From Oscillospiraceae bacterium (GTDB lineage Bacteria > Bacillota > Clostridia > Oscillospirales > Acutalibacteraceae): 7,858 bases of DNA. The translations under genes and the position numbers were made by a program. The notes under the pieces are model-generated. The model was not told where the DNA came from and searched no databases. It worked only from the letters and a program-made list of their open reading frames with translations. Location of the stretch: assembly GCA_029012165.1 (NCBI GenBank), contig JAQXLO010000045.1:1-7858 (forward strand), in the 5' to 3' direction. Of the stretch, positions 1 to 5,880 are shown piece by piece. Every line of letters starts with the position of its first letter. Within the stretch, counting starts at the first letter, position 1.

Positions 1-2357
1 GGACGGTATACGTTGGGACGGAATGTGGTGCCGTCCAGAATGTTGCCCTGTCCGAAGTCGAGGGAGACCGGTTTTCCCTTGGCGAATTGGAGCGTTGTGC
101 CCCCGGCTCGAACGGTGGCGGAACGGGCACTGCGTTCCACATGAATGCTGCCCTTTGCGTGGCGCACAGGGGCATCCGTCTTTTTCAGCAGGAATTGGTT
201 AAAGCTGATCTCGTCCCCCTTTTGGAACCATGCGCCATCCTCCCGGTGGCGGTAGGAAAGGGTGAGGATCCACTCGCCGTCGCCGTCGCAGTGTACGGGA
301 ACAGTCAGCTGTTTGGACGTCTGCGGCTCGATGCCCTCCAGAGAAAGTTCGCCCCTGTCTTTTACGATGCCGTCCCGGGTGATCTCCCAGTGCAGCAGAA
401 CGTCATCCAAGGTGACGAAATAGTTTTTGTTGCGGATCTCGACGATACCGTTGTCAATGTCCACTTCCTCTGCGCTGATGTTGGAGTAGACTTGCTTGAC
501 CTCGTAGTAGGCGGGGTGGGGCGTACGGTCGGCGGCAATGATGCCGTTGTTGCAGAAATAGTAGCTGGAAACGCCCTCGTTGAAATCGCCGCCGTAGTTC
601 CAGATTTCGTTCCCGTTTTCATCGTGGGTGCGGATGGCCTGATCTACAAAGTCCCAGATAAACCCGCCGCACATATGGTCGTACTTTTCAAAATCCTCCA
701 CATATTCCCGGAAGTTGCCCAGACTGTTTTCCATACAGTGGGCATATTCGCAGTAGAGGACAGGCTTGTATTTGTAGACCGATTTCGGCACAGGCTTGTT
801 GTCGGCCGCCAGCTTGTTGGCAACATTGTCAAACAGCGTGGTGGTGATCGCTCTCTGCTCACGCAGACACGCCACCTGCTTTTCCGTGGGGTACATACGG
901 CTGATGAAGTCGGACTTGGTGTAGTCCGCATCGCCCTCGTAGTGGATGGGGTACAGATCGCACAGGTACAGCACGGCACGGCGCATGGAGGCGAAGTTTT
1001 TGCCGTCGCCCGCCTCGTTGCCCAAAGACCAGAAGCAGACACAGGCGTGACTGCGGTCACGCAGAACCATGCGCTTGGCACGGTCCACAACGGCTTCCTT
1101 CCAGATGCGGTTGCTGCCCGGGACATTTTTGCGGCGCACGCCGTGGCTTTCCATGTCGCATTCGTCCATGACATAGAACCCCATCTCGTCGCACAGCTCA
1201 TAGAAATACGGGTCATCCGGATAGTGGCTGGTGCGGATGGCGTTGATGTTGGCCTGCTTCATAAGCGTCAGGTCACGGATATAGGTTTCCTTCGGCACCG
1301 TCCAGCCGTTATCCGGGTCAAAATCGTGACGGTTGACGCCCTTAAGGATGACCTTTTGATTGTTGATATACAAAACATTTTTGCGTATCTGCACTTTTTT
1401 GAAGCCGATGCGGATCTGTTTTTTGGAGTAAAACTTATCCGGGGAACGAATAATCACAGTGAGGGTATACAGATTCGGCGTTTCCGCAGACCATTTGCGG
1501 ACATTTTCGACGATGTGGTGCACGCTGATGGTATATCTGCCGAAGATGACGAAATCCTCCGCATGGATAACCTGACCGTCCAGCTGCACCTCGCAGTTGA
1601 TCATGCAGCGGCTGGGCTTGCTGTTGATGACGGTCAGATCCAGATCAAGCAGACCGTTTTGAAATACATCGTCCAGCGTGGCTTTGGCGTAAATGTCGTC
1701 GATGCGCACGCTGGGTTCGGCGTACAGATACACCTCCCGGGAGATGCCGGACAGATTCCACATATCCTGATTTTCGAGGTAGGTGGCGTCACTGTAGCGA
1801 AAGACACGCACGGTGATCTGGTTGCTTTGCGTATGCAGGAAATTGGTGACGTCAAATTCGGCAGGCGTCATAGAGCCCTGAGAATACCCCACATATTCCC
1901 CGTTGATATAGACATACATGGCGCTCTTCACGGCGCCGAAATGCAGAATGATCCTGCGGCTCATCCATGTTTCGGGCAACGTGAAGCGGCGGCGGTAGAT
2001 GCCGACTTCGTTCAGCTCATGGATGACCTTGGGTATGCGGCGCTTGGAGGTGCTGACGCCCTCAGGCATGAAGGAGCAAAGATATATGGGCTTGCCGTAT
2101 CCCTTGAGCTGCCAAAGGGAGGGCACCTCGATGTCGTCCCAGTCGCTCTCGTCCAAGTCGTCAAAGTAGAAGTCCTGCACGGGTATGTCGGCGTTTTGAT
2201 GCCAGTGAAATTTCCAAGTACCGTTCAGCGAAAGCTTGTAGGGAGATTCATCATACGCATTCGGAGTTTCTTCCCCCAAAGGCAGCGCAGGGTTATGCGC
2301 ATCCAGCTTGTTTTGTTGAATGATCGCGGGATCTTCCCAAAAATGAAGTCTTGGCAT
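1..2357 (-). CDS. lacZ: GH2 beta-galactosidase, LacZ type (3' end beyond left edge)
   Basis: This is a glycoside hydrolase family 2 enzyme expected to release terminal beta-galactose (for example from lactose) in the cytoplasm; no signal peptide is visible. The window holds 785 codons, so roughly the last quarter is missing compared with the usual ~1000-residue LacZ. Visible order: jelly-roll sugar-binding domain (about 1-205, with LNGTWKFHW and INGEYVGYSQGS), Ig-like domain (about 206-318), TIM barrel (about 320-615, with GVNRHDF at 340-346), then the fourth domain and the beginning of the last one; the final residues, RPNVYR, probably open the RAPxDND motif. The acid/base is E448 in SLGNEAGDG and the nucleophile is E537 in CEYAH; E403, H405 and E448 match the Mg site of the E. 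coli enzyme. E543 sits where E. coli has Gly (EYAHAMGNS), and the stretch between the two catalytic Glu is about 13 residues longer than in E. coli. The ATG at 2357 is the first possible start (in-frame TGA four codons upstream) and has GAGG seven bases before it. Confidence 0.95.
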   Translation of the reverse strand, partial: MPRLHFWEDPAIIQQNKLDAHNPALPLGEETPNAYDESPYKLSLNGTWKFHWHQNADIPVQDFYFDDLDESDWDDIEVPSLWQLKGYGKPIYLCSFMPEGVSTSKRRIPKVIHELNEVGIYRRRFTLPETWMSRRIILHFGAVKSAMYVYINGEYVGYSQGSMTPAEFDVTNFLHTQSNQITVRVFRYSDATYLENQDMWNLSGISREVYLYAEPSVRIDDIYAKATLDDVFQNGLLDLDLTVINSKPSRCMINCEVQLDGQVIHAEDFVIFGRYTISVHHIVENVRKWSAETPNLYTLTVIIRSPDKFYSKKQIRIGFKKVQIRKNVLYINNQKVILKGVNRHDFDPDNGWTVPKETYIRDLTLMKQANINAIRTSHYPDDPYFYELCDEMGFYVMDECDMESHGVRRKNVPGSNRIWKEAVVDRAKRMVLRDRSHACVCFWSLGNEAGDGKNFASMRRAVLYLCDLYPIHYEGDADYTKSDFISRMYPTEKQVACLREQRAITTTLFDNVANKLAADNKPVPKSVYKYKPVLYCEYAHCMENSLGNFREYVEDFEKYDHMCGGFIWDFVDQAIRTHDENGNEIWNYGGDFNEGVSSYYFCNNGIIAADRTPHPAYYEVKQVYSNISAEEVDIDNGIVEIRNKNYFVTLDDVLLHWEITRDGIVKDRGELSLEGIEPQTSKQLTVPVHCDGDGEWILTLSYRHREDGAWFQKGDEISFNQFLLKKTDAPVRHAKGSIHVERSARSATVRAGGTTLQFAKGKPVSLDFGQGNILDGTTFRPNVYR

Positions 2358-2364
2358 AGTGAAA

Positions 2365-2368
2365 CCTC
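2365..2368 (-). promoter_or_regulatory. Ribosome binding site of the beta-galactosidase gene
   Basis: On the minus strand GAGG lies seven bases before the ATG at 2357. This fixes the start, because an in-frame TGA overlaps the site at 2367-2369. Confidence 0.75.
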
Positions 2369-2387
2369 AAAAATATAGTATTAATTA

Positions 2388-2416
2388 ATTTTATAACATT
2401 GCCGTGCAGAATGCAA
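2388..2416 (-). promoter_or_regulatory. Promoter for the beta-galactosidase gene
   Basis: Minus strand: TTGCAT (2411-2416) as -35 and TAAAAT (2388-2393) as -10, spaced 17 bases. The -10 region reads TGTTATAAAAT, so it also contains a TGn-TATAAA extended -10 element. Transcription would begin about 20-25 bases before the ATG at 2357. No sugar-regulator operator is obvious near it; the CsoR-like palindromes lie about 40 bases upstream of its -35. The call is by eye from consensus. Confidence 0.6.
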
Positions 2417-2447
2417 GAAAAAAAAGAAAAAATAACAAAAAAACGTA
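2417..2447. promoter_or_regulatory. A/T tract between two divergent promoters (UP-element-like)
   Basis: These 31 bases are almost purely A on the plus strand with only a few G or C. They fill the entire interval between the -35 box of the lacZ promoter (2411-2416, minus) and the -35 box of the csoR promoter (2448-2453, plus). Such A/T runs directly upstream of a -35 box can bind the alpha subunit of RNA polymerase, so the tract may serve both promoters. That function is inferred. Confidence 0.45.
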
Positions 2448-2476
2448 TTGACAAATACCCGGTAGGGGTATAAAAT
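2448..2476 (+). promoter_or_regulatory. Promoter of csoR
   Basis: A perfect TTGACA (-35, 2448-2453) is followed after 17 bases by TAAAAT (-10, 2471-2476), giving a strong sigma-A/sigma-70 type promoter. The predicted start is near 2483, inside the second CsoR-like palindrome, so the leader would be only about 30 bases. The first palindrome fills the spacer, a typical arrangement for repression by blocking RNA polymerase. Confidence 0.8.
2455..2471. promoter_or_regulatory. CsoR-like operator 1 (promoter spacer)
   Basis: ATACCC-GGTAG-GGGTAT is a palindrome with 6-base arms and a 5-base centre. It matches the G/C-tract-flanked TACCC/GGGTA pattern known for CsoR operators. It lies between the -35 and -10 boxes of the csoR promoter and touches the first base of the -10, consistent with autorepression. 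Binding by the adjacent CsoR is inferred. Confidence 0.65.
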
Positions 2477-2479
2477 AAA

Positions 2480-2498
2480 TATACCCCCAAGGGGTATA
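2480..2498. promoter_or_regulatory. CsoR-like operator 2 (over the transcription start)
   Basis: TATACCCC-CAA-GGGGTATA is a perfect palindrome with 8-base arms and a 3-base centre, stronger than operator 1. It covers the expected transcription start of csoR. Its centre is 26 bases from that of operator 1, so two repressor tetramers could sit side by side. The link to CsoR rests on motif similarity and adjacency. Confidence 0.7.
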
Positions 2499-2513
2499 TA
2501 AAGTCGAAATAAG

Positions 2514-2822
2514 GTGAACGATACGGAAAATTGTCCTGCCTGCCGCAAGACCAAGGTGCGCTCTGCGGAGGAATTGAAAAGCCTGATGAACAGGCTCAGC
2601 CGCATGGAGGGGCAGATTCGGGGCATCAAGGGGATGCTGGAAAAGGATGCGTACTGCACCGATATCCTGACGCAGGTGGCGGCAGTCAGTGCGGCGATGA
2701 ACGCCTTCAGCCGGGAGCTGCTTGCCGAGCATATCCGCACCTGCGTGGCGCAGGATATTCGAGACGGCAAGGACGAGACGATCGACGATCTGGTCGCCAC
2801 ACTGCAAAAGCTGATGAAATGA
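2514..2822 (+). CDS. csoR: CsoR-family copper-sensing transcriptional repressor
   Basis: This 102-residue, all-helical protein belongs to the CsoR/RcnR/FrmR family (DUF156). Family members bind operator DNA as tetramers and release it when Cu(I) binds; the usual targets are copper efflux genes and the regulator itself. The Cu(I) ligand set is intact: C48 (in YCTDIL), H73 and C77 (in AEHIRTC), the C-H-C fingerprint of CsoR; FrmR and CstR lack the full set and RcnR has His at the last position. The family core RLSRMEGQIRGIKGML is at 27-42. An extra C7-x2-C10 pair lies in the N-terminal tail. The start is GTG at 2514: an in-frame TAA at 2499-2501 excludes anything earlier, and no proper Shine-Dalgarno is visible. 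An ATG at 2586 would delete the N-terminal tail and the beginning of the first helix, so it is less likely. No copper ATPase or chaperone gene adjoins it in the window. Two CsoR-like palindromes in its promoter suggest autoregulation. Confidence 0.9.
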   Translation: MNDTENCPACRKTKVRSAEELKSLMNRLSRMEGQIRGIKGMLEKDAYCTDILTQVAAVSAAMNAFSRELLAEHIRTCVAQDIRDGKDETIDDLVATLQKLMK

Positions 2823-2832
2823 AAGAGAAGCA

Positions 2833-2910
2833 ATGGATTGGATGGAAAAGAGTATCGGCGAACACGGCGCAAATCAGCCGGATGTTCGATTCGGCGAATG
2901 GACAATATAA
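2833..2910 (+). CDS. Possible 25-residue small ORF after csoR
   Basis: An ATG-to-TAA frame of 25 codons begins 11 bases after the csoR stop and ends just before the terminator hairpin, so it would lie on the csoR transcript. The peptide begins MDWMEKSIGEH, is mostly polar and acidic, and resembles no family I recognise. The upstream AGAGAAG is a weak ribosome site. There is a second overlapping possibility, an ATGA junction with the csoR stop at 2819, but that frame runs through the terminator. It may be noncoding 3' sequence. Confidence 0.2.
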   Translation: MDWMEKSIGEHGANQPDVRFGEWTI

Positions 2911-2921
2911 AGACAGACGAC

Positions 2922-2959
2922 AAAAAAGCCTGAAAAGATGCGCTCTTTTCAGGATTTTT
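2922..2959. terminator. Bidirectional rho-independent terminator between csoR and the GH16 gene
   Basis: CCTGAAAAGA (2929-2938) and TCTTTTCAGG (2944-2953) form a perfect 10-bp stem with the 5-base loop TGCGC. On the plus strand the stem is followed by ATTTTTA (end of csoR); on the minus strand by GCTTTTTTG (end of the GH16 operon). It lies 20 bases past the GH16 stop and about 105 bases past the csoR stop, so it can end both convergent transcripts. Confidence 0.85.
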
Positions 2960-2973
2960 AAACAATGGAGAAA

Positions 2974-3903
2974 TTATTTTTCAGGTGCGTACACACGCAC
3001 ATAATCCACCACGAAATCCGTTGGGAAAGTCCCGGAGGGGTTGTTGAACGCATTGCCGTTCCATTCCGGGTCGATACTGCCGTCGTCCAATATTCTGCTG
3101 CCGACGTGGGTGGAGACGAACAGATGCATTGGTTCCTCACACGTTCCGTCAAATCCGTCTATCGGACCGTTGGAAAAGTCGAACCGTTCCACCTCTATCC
3201 CATCGTAGTAGAAGATGTACGCTTTGTCCGTCCACTCCAAACCGTAGGTGTGGAAGGAATTGTACATATCGGTGCCGTCTCTTTCCAAGGTGGAAATTTT
3301 CGGCGAGGAGATCGACAGGTGTTTCCCGTGGCCGTCCCCGGCGTGCAAGGTGATTTGATAGGTGCTGTTTACCGCCTCGTTTTTCTGTTTCACACGGCGG
3401 AATGCATTTTCAAAAATATCTATTTCCGTGCCGGATTTCGCCGTATGGTCGTACGAAAGCTGATCCTTATACGTCCAAAATGCGGCGTGCAGTCCTTCGC
3501 CTTTGGGCATTTTGCAGCGGATCTCATAATATCCGTATGTGCCTTGGAACGAGTTTTCCGTGCTCAGCCATCCGCCGTAAAAACCATCGCCCCACTTGCC
3601 GTCCTTATGGTATTCGATCCGCAGACGTGCGCAGCCATCGTCCACCGTTACCTGATCGGGCGTGAAAAAGGTGGTATGTCCGTTTGTGTCAAAAACTGTC
3701 CATTTGGACGTGTCGAGAGCATCCCCCTCAAATTCATCGCCCCAAATCACTTCACGGTTTGTCAGGTCTATGCGTTCTGCGCTTCGGTTCGGGAAAACAA
3801 TATGTCCGTATCCGCCGATCGAAAAAAACAGGGACACACACATACAGAGAAATGAATGGAAGAAAAATTGCAGGGATTTTCTGATTTTGGAAAAAAACTG
3901 CAT
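2974..3903 (-). CDS. Exported GH16 endo-beta-glucanase/galactanase-like enzyme
   Basis: This 309-residue protein is a glycoside hydrolase family 16 member. The family cleaves internal beta-1,3/1,4 linkages of glucans or galactans by a retaining mechanism. The catalytic signature ExDxxE reads EIDIFE, with E160 as nucleophile, D162 as helper and E165 as acid/base; this is the bulged form found in laminarinases and relatives, not the ExDxE of classic lichenases. Other family marks: GDEFEGD (55-61), YGYYEIRCKMPKGEGLHAAFW (about 123-143), HTYGLEW (218-224) and the closing DYVRVY (300-305). The N-terminus is basic and then hydrophobic to about residue 30, so a signal peptide or membrane anchor is likely; no carbohydrate-binding module or sorting signal follows. 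The ATG at 3903 is chosen because AAGGAG is seven bases upstream, whereas the ATG at 3909 would sit almost on it. It is the last gene of the operon. Substrate (beta-1,3-glucan, mixed-linkage glucan or a galactan) cannot be told from the sequence. Confidence 0.92.
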   Translation of the reverse strand: MQFFSKIRKSLQFFFHSFLCMCVSLFFSIGGYGHIVFPNRSAERIDLTNREVIWGDEFEGDALDTSKWTVFDTNGHTTFFTPDQVTVDDGCARLRIEYHKDGKWGDGFYGGWLSTENSFQGTYGYYEIRCKMPKGEGLHAAFWTYKDQLSYDHTAKSGTEIDIFENAFRRVKQKNEAVNSTYQITLHAGDGHGKHLSISSPKISTLERDGTDMYNSFHTYGLEWTDKAYIFYYDGIEVERFDFSNGPIDGFDGTCEEPMHLFVSTHVGSRILDDGSIDPEWNGNAFNNPSGTFPTDFVVDYVRVYAPEK

Positions 3904-3910
3904 ATGCATT

Positions 3911-3916
3911 CTCCTT
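3911..3916 (-). promoter_or_regulatory. Ribosome binding site that decides the GH16 start
   Basis: On the minus strand AAGGAG lies seven bases before the ATG at 3903 but only one base before the in-frame ATG at 3909. The second ATG is therefore the better start, shortening the longest frame by two residues. Confidence 0.75.
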
Positions 3917-3932
3917 TGGATCTATGTGTTTC

Positions 3933-4616
3933 TCAGTCCATGCGCAGCTCATTGGCAGCCTGCTCCGCTTGCAGGCACAGGTCGTAGACAGGCTTTATCC
4001 GCCAAAAGGCGCTGGCGAGCTTTTCTGCCAAATCGGGGGCGAACAGGTCTGTGATCGGGTCGCCCGAATGCATAAAGCAAATGTCCCTGCGGTCAAGCCA
4101 GGCTCGCTTTTTGGGCGGCTGATCGGGAAACCTGCTGCGCTTGTAGACGTCACCCGAGAGGGAAAAGCCCGGCTCGTTATCGGCGACCTGCTGTGCGGCG
4201 AGGTAGGCGGGGTGATCCTCTACCACCATCTGCCGCAGGCACTGCATGGTGTCGGACGGCGTAGCGTAGTACCCGCAGCCGTAAAAGAACCCACGGGGGG
4301 AGAATACGAAGAAAAATTCGGGATAGCGGGGAAACATATGCTTGTCCCGCTTGAAAGAGAGCCACATCTCCTCCCGGTAAAAATCCCCGTGGGCACGGCG
4401 CATATCCCGATAGATGCGGGAGATGGTCTTGTCGGTTTTGGGTTCGGTGATGATGCGGCTGTCGATCTGCTCCAGGGTCGGCGCAAGGGCCTCGACCATC
4501 TCGACCAGAGGGACGTGGACAAATGCGTTGTACTCCGCCTTGTGCGCACGGTACCACTCCCGGCTGTTTTGAAAACGGTTCTCGGACAGAAAGTCCAGTG
4601 TGTTGGGGGAAAACAT
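3933..4616 (-). CDS. DUF2461 family protein
   Basis: This 227-residue soluble protein fits the DUF2461 family (TIGR02453) in length and motifs; the biochemical role of the family is not established. Matching stretches are TLDFLSENRFQNSREWYRAHK (near 6-26), ISRIYRDMRR (65-74), the EFFFVFSPRGFFYGCGYY segment (100-117) and YKRSRFPDQPPKKRAWLDRRD near 158-178. No signal peptide or membrane segment is visible, so it is probably cytoplasmic. It begins only three bases after the GtrA-type gene stops, and its AAGGA ribosome site (4624-4628) lies within the last codons of that gene, so translation is probably coupled. Its place between a sugar-lipid-type membrane protein and a GH16 enzyme may be incidental, since members of this family are usually scattered through genomes. 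Confidence 0.85.
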   Translation of the reverse strand: MFSPNTLDFLSENRFQNSREWYRAHKAEYNAFVHVPLVEMVEALAPTLEQIDSRIITEPKTDKTISRIYRDMRRAHGDFYREEMWLSFKRDKHMFPRYPEFFFVFSPRGFFYGCGYYATPSDTMQCLRQMVVEDHPAYLAAQQVADNEPGFSLSGDVYKRSRFPDQPPKKRAWLDRRDICFMHSGDPITDLFAPDLAEKLASAFWRIKPVYDLCLQAEQAANELRMD

Positions 4617-4619
4617 AGA

Positions 4620-5126
4620 TCAGTCCTTCTTTTTCTGCCGCATGAGCAGCTTGTCAAAGGGGAAGTAGATCAGGAACTGGAAGGCGCTGCAAATGGCGGT
4701 GGCAATGGTGGTGGCGAGGGCGCTGGAAACACCCTTGGACACGGCGAACTCAAAGATCACGGGGTTCAGCCATGCGGAGAAGCAGATCAGCGCCACGGTG
4801 AAAATCAGATAAATGGTCAGGGTGATGGGGATGTTGTTGTCTGCGTTGAATGTTTTCTTGCGGTTGACAAAGAACGAGACGATCTGCGCCAAAATGTTGG
4901 ACGTGTTGAATGCGATAAACAGGGCAAGACCGCACTGCTCCCCCTCGATGACATCGTAGTGGAACACGAACCAGTGAAATTCCTGCACACTCAGCGCCTT
5001 GATGGCGGGGATGTTGTAGAGAATGGCAAGGGATGTGACCTGTACAAGGCAGGCCAGCAGGCTGACAATGGTAAACTTGATCAGCTGCCAGAGGGTTTTC
5101 TTTCCGGTGGATTGGGTTTCAGCCAT
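4620..5126 (-). CDS. GtrA-family four-helix membrane protein
   Basis: This 168-residue integral membrane protein fits the GtrA family (PF04138). Members are proposed to help move polyprenyl-phosphate-linked sugars across the membrane for glycosylation of O-antigen, teichoic acid or other wall polymers. Four hydrophobic segments lie near residues 15-38, 66-87, 98-122 and 133-155. The family motif FFVNRKKTF (85-93) sits in the loop after the second segment, and a basic tail ends in RQKKKD. The loop between helices 1 and 2 (about 40-65) is longer than in many GtrA proteins. The start has GGAGG nine bases upstream (5136-5140) and lies 15 bases after the preceding gene. No glycosyltransferase partner is visible in the window, though such proteins are often found beside one. 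Confidence 0.88.
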   Translation of the reverse strand: MAETQSTGKKTLWQLIKFTIVSLLACLVQVTSLAILYNIPAIKALSVQEFHWFVFHYDVIEGEQCGLALFIAFNTSNILAQIVSFFVNRKKTFNADNNIPITLTIYLIFTVALICFSAWLNPVIFEFAVSKGVSSALATTIATAICSAFQFLIYFPFDKLLMRQKKKD

Positions 5127-5141
5127 ATTCTTTTTCCTCCA

Positions 5142-5864
5142 TTATGACCAGTTGATGTACAAAAACTGCGGTGCATCCATATCCGGCAGCAACGCAAGAA
5201 AAGCCGACTCGTCCATGCTTTCGTAGGCGGCGTTGTAGTAGGTGCGCTGATTGGCGGGTGCGCCCTGATCGTCCGTGCCGAAGATCTCGGTGTACAGGCA
5301 AACCAAGTTCCCGGAACCGTCATAGTAGGCCGTGCCGAAGTTGCCGCTGTCCGCATCGGTGAAGAAAAGTTCCGCCGCAGCGGGATTGCCGTCCTTATAG
5401 AACCAGCGGATCGGCTCCGCATCAAAATCCACATCGGGTGCGTAGTTGGTGCAGCTGTACAGCAGGGTGCCGTCGGCGCCGTATACATTGGACAGGAAAC
5501 GGTGGATGACCGAGCGGTACAGCAGCATATCATCCGCACCGTAGTAGTCGATCAGCTTTTCTTCGGCGTACACCATGCCGTCCGCATCCGTGAATGTCTC
5601 GCTGGATTGACTGACAATGGCGTGGTACTTTTTGCCGAAGAGGGGCACCTCATCCATTTCCCCCTCCCGGGCAAGGGTGGTTTGAAACTGCACGTCGGCG
5701 TAATTCTTCGGTGCGGCGAAAGCCTCGGCGGTATCGATGACCGCCGGCAGGGGCGTTTCACGGATGTCCGATTGGCGAGAAGCGGAAAAGCGGTAAATCA
5801 GGATGCCTGCCGCCGTGCCCAGACACAGGACGATGCAGACGGCGGCAATGATTTTCTTTTTCAA
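5142..5864 (-). CDS. Membrane-anchored protein of unknown function with YG-DG-L-Y repeats
   Basis: I do not recognise this 240-residue protein. It opens with MKKK and a hydrophobic stretch at about 5-24, then SAS; this is a signal anchor or signal peptide, and Cys10 and Cys14 are not in a normal lipobox, so the rest is probably outside the membrane. The exported part is acidic and aromatic. It carries short degenerate repeats of the kind Y-G/D-x-D/G-G-x-L-x-Y near 91-101, 107-115, 128-136, 154-166 and 180-190, resembling YD-type or MORN-like beta hairpins. It ends in YINWS. The start codon is TTG at 5864, supported by GAGGGAGG eight bases upstream. The ribosome site overlaps the TGA stop of the mannosidase gene, and the gap is 14 bases, so the two are likely co-translated. 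A role in binding glycan or cell wall is a guess from the operon only. Confidence 0.75.
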   Translation of the reverse strand: MKKKIIAAVCIVLCLGTAAGILIYRFSASRQSDIRETPLPAVIDTAEAFAAPKNYADVQFQTTLAREGEMDEVPLFGKKYHAIVSQSSETFTDADGMVYAEEKLIDYYGADDMLLYRSVIHRFLSNVYGADGTLLYSCTNYAPDVDFDAEPIRWFYKDGNPAAAELFFTDADSGNFGTAYYDGSGNLVCLYTEIFGTDDQGAPANQRTYYNAAYESMDESAFLALLPDMDAPQFLYINWS

Positions 5865-5872
5865 GAGAAGAA

Positions 5873-5880
5873 CCTCCCTC
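5873..5880 (-). promoter_or_regulatory. Strong ribosome site supporting a TTG start
   Basis: On the minus strand GAGGGAGG overlaps the TGA stop of the upstream mannosidase gene and ends eight bases before the TTG at 5864. It is the reason for taking TTG as the start, and it suggests termination-reinitiation coupling. Confidence 0.8.

Noticed and set aside
87..2378. 763-codon plus-strand open frame opposite lacZ
   Set aside because: It is codon-registered antisense to a clear GH2 enzyme, has no family motif, and is explained by the rarity of TTA, CTA and TCA codons in lacZ.
2415..2443. Poly-A run as a phase-variation tract
   Set aside because: It is interrupted by other bases and sits between promoters where an UP-element role is simpler; there is no sign of length variation in a single sequence.
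2891..2898. Repeated TCGGCGAA (also at 2855-2862) downstream of csoR
   Set aside because: Two 8-base copies only, with no dyad or regular spacing; likely chance.
2381..2965. 194-codon minus-strand frame opposite csoR
   Set aside because: csoR on the plus strand has a full family core, promoter and operators; the opposite frame is composition-driven.
2531..3004. 157-codon plus-strand frame overlapping csoR and the terminator
   Set aside because: It is shifted against csoR, runs through the hairpin and shows no family resemblance.
2965..3855. 296-codon plus-strand open frame opposite the GH16 gene
   Set aside because: The minus strand carries a complete GH16 catalytic signature and signal peptide; the plus frame is its shadow and begins just beyond the terminator.
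3924..5147. 407-codon plus-strand open frame opposite DUF2461 and GtrA
   Set aside because: It spans two recognised genes in antisense register and has no plausible domain or ribosome site.
5820..5864. Lipoprotein signal in the unknown anchored protein
   Set aside because: Cys10 and Cys14 lie too near the start and lack the L-A/S-G/A-C lipobox, so a signal anchor or ordinary signal peptide is more likely.
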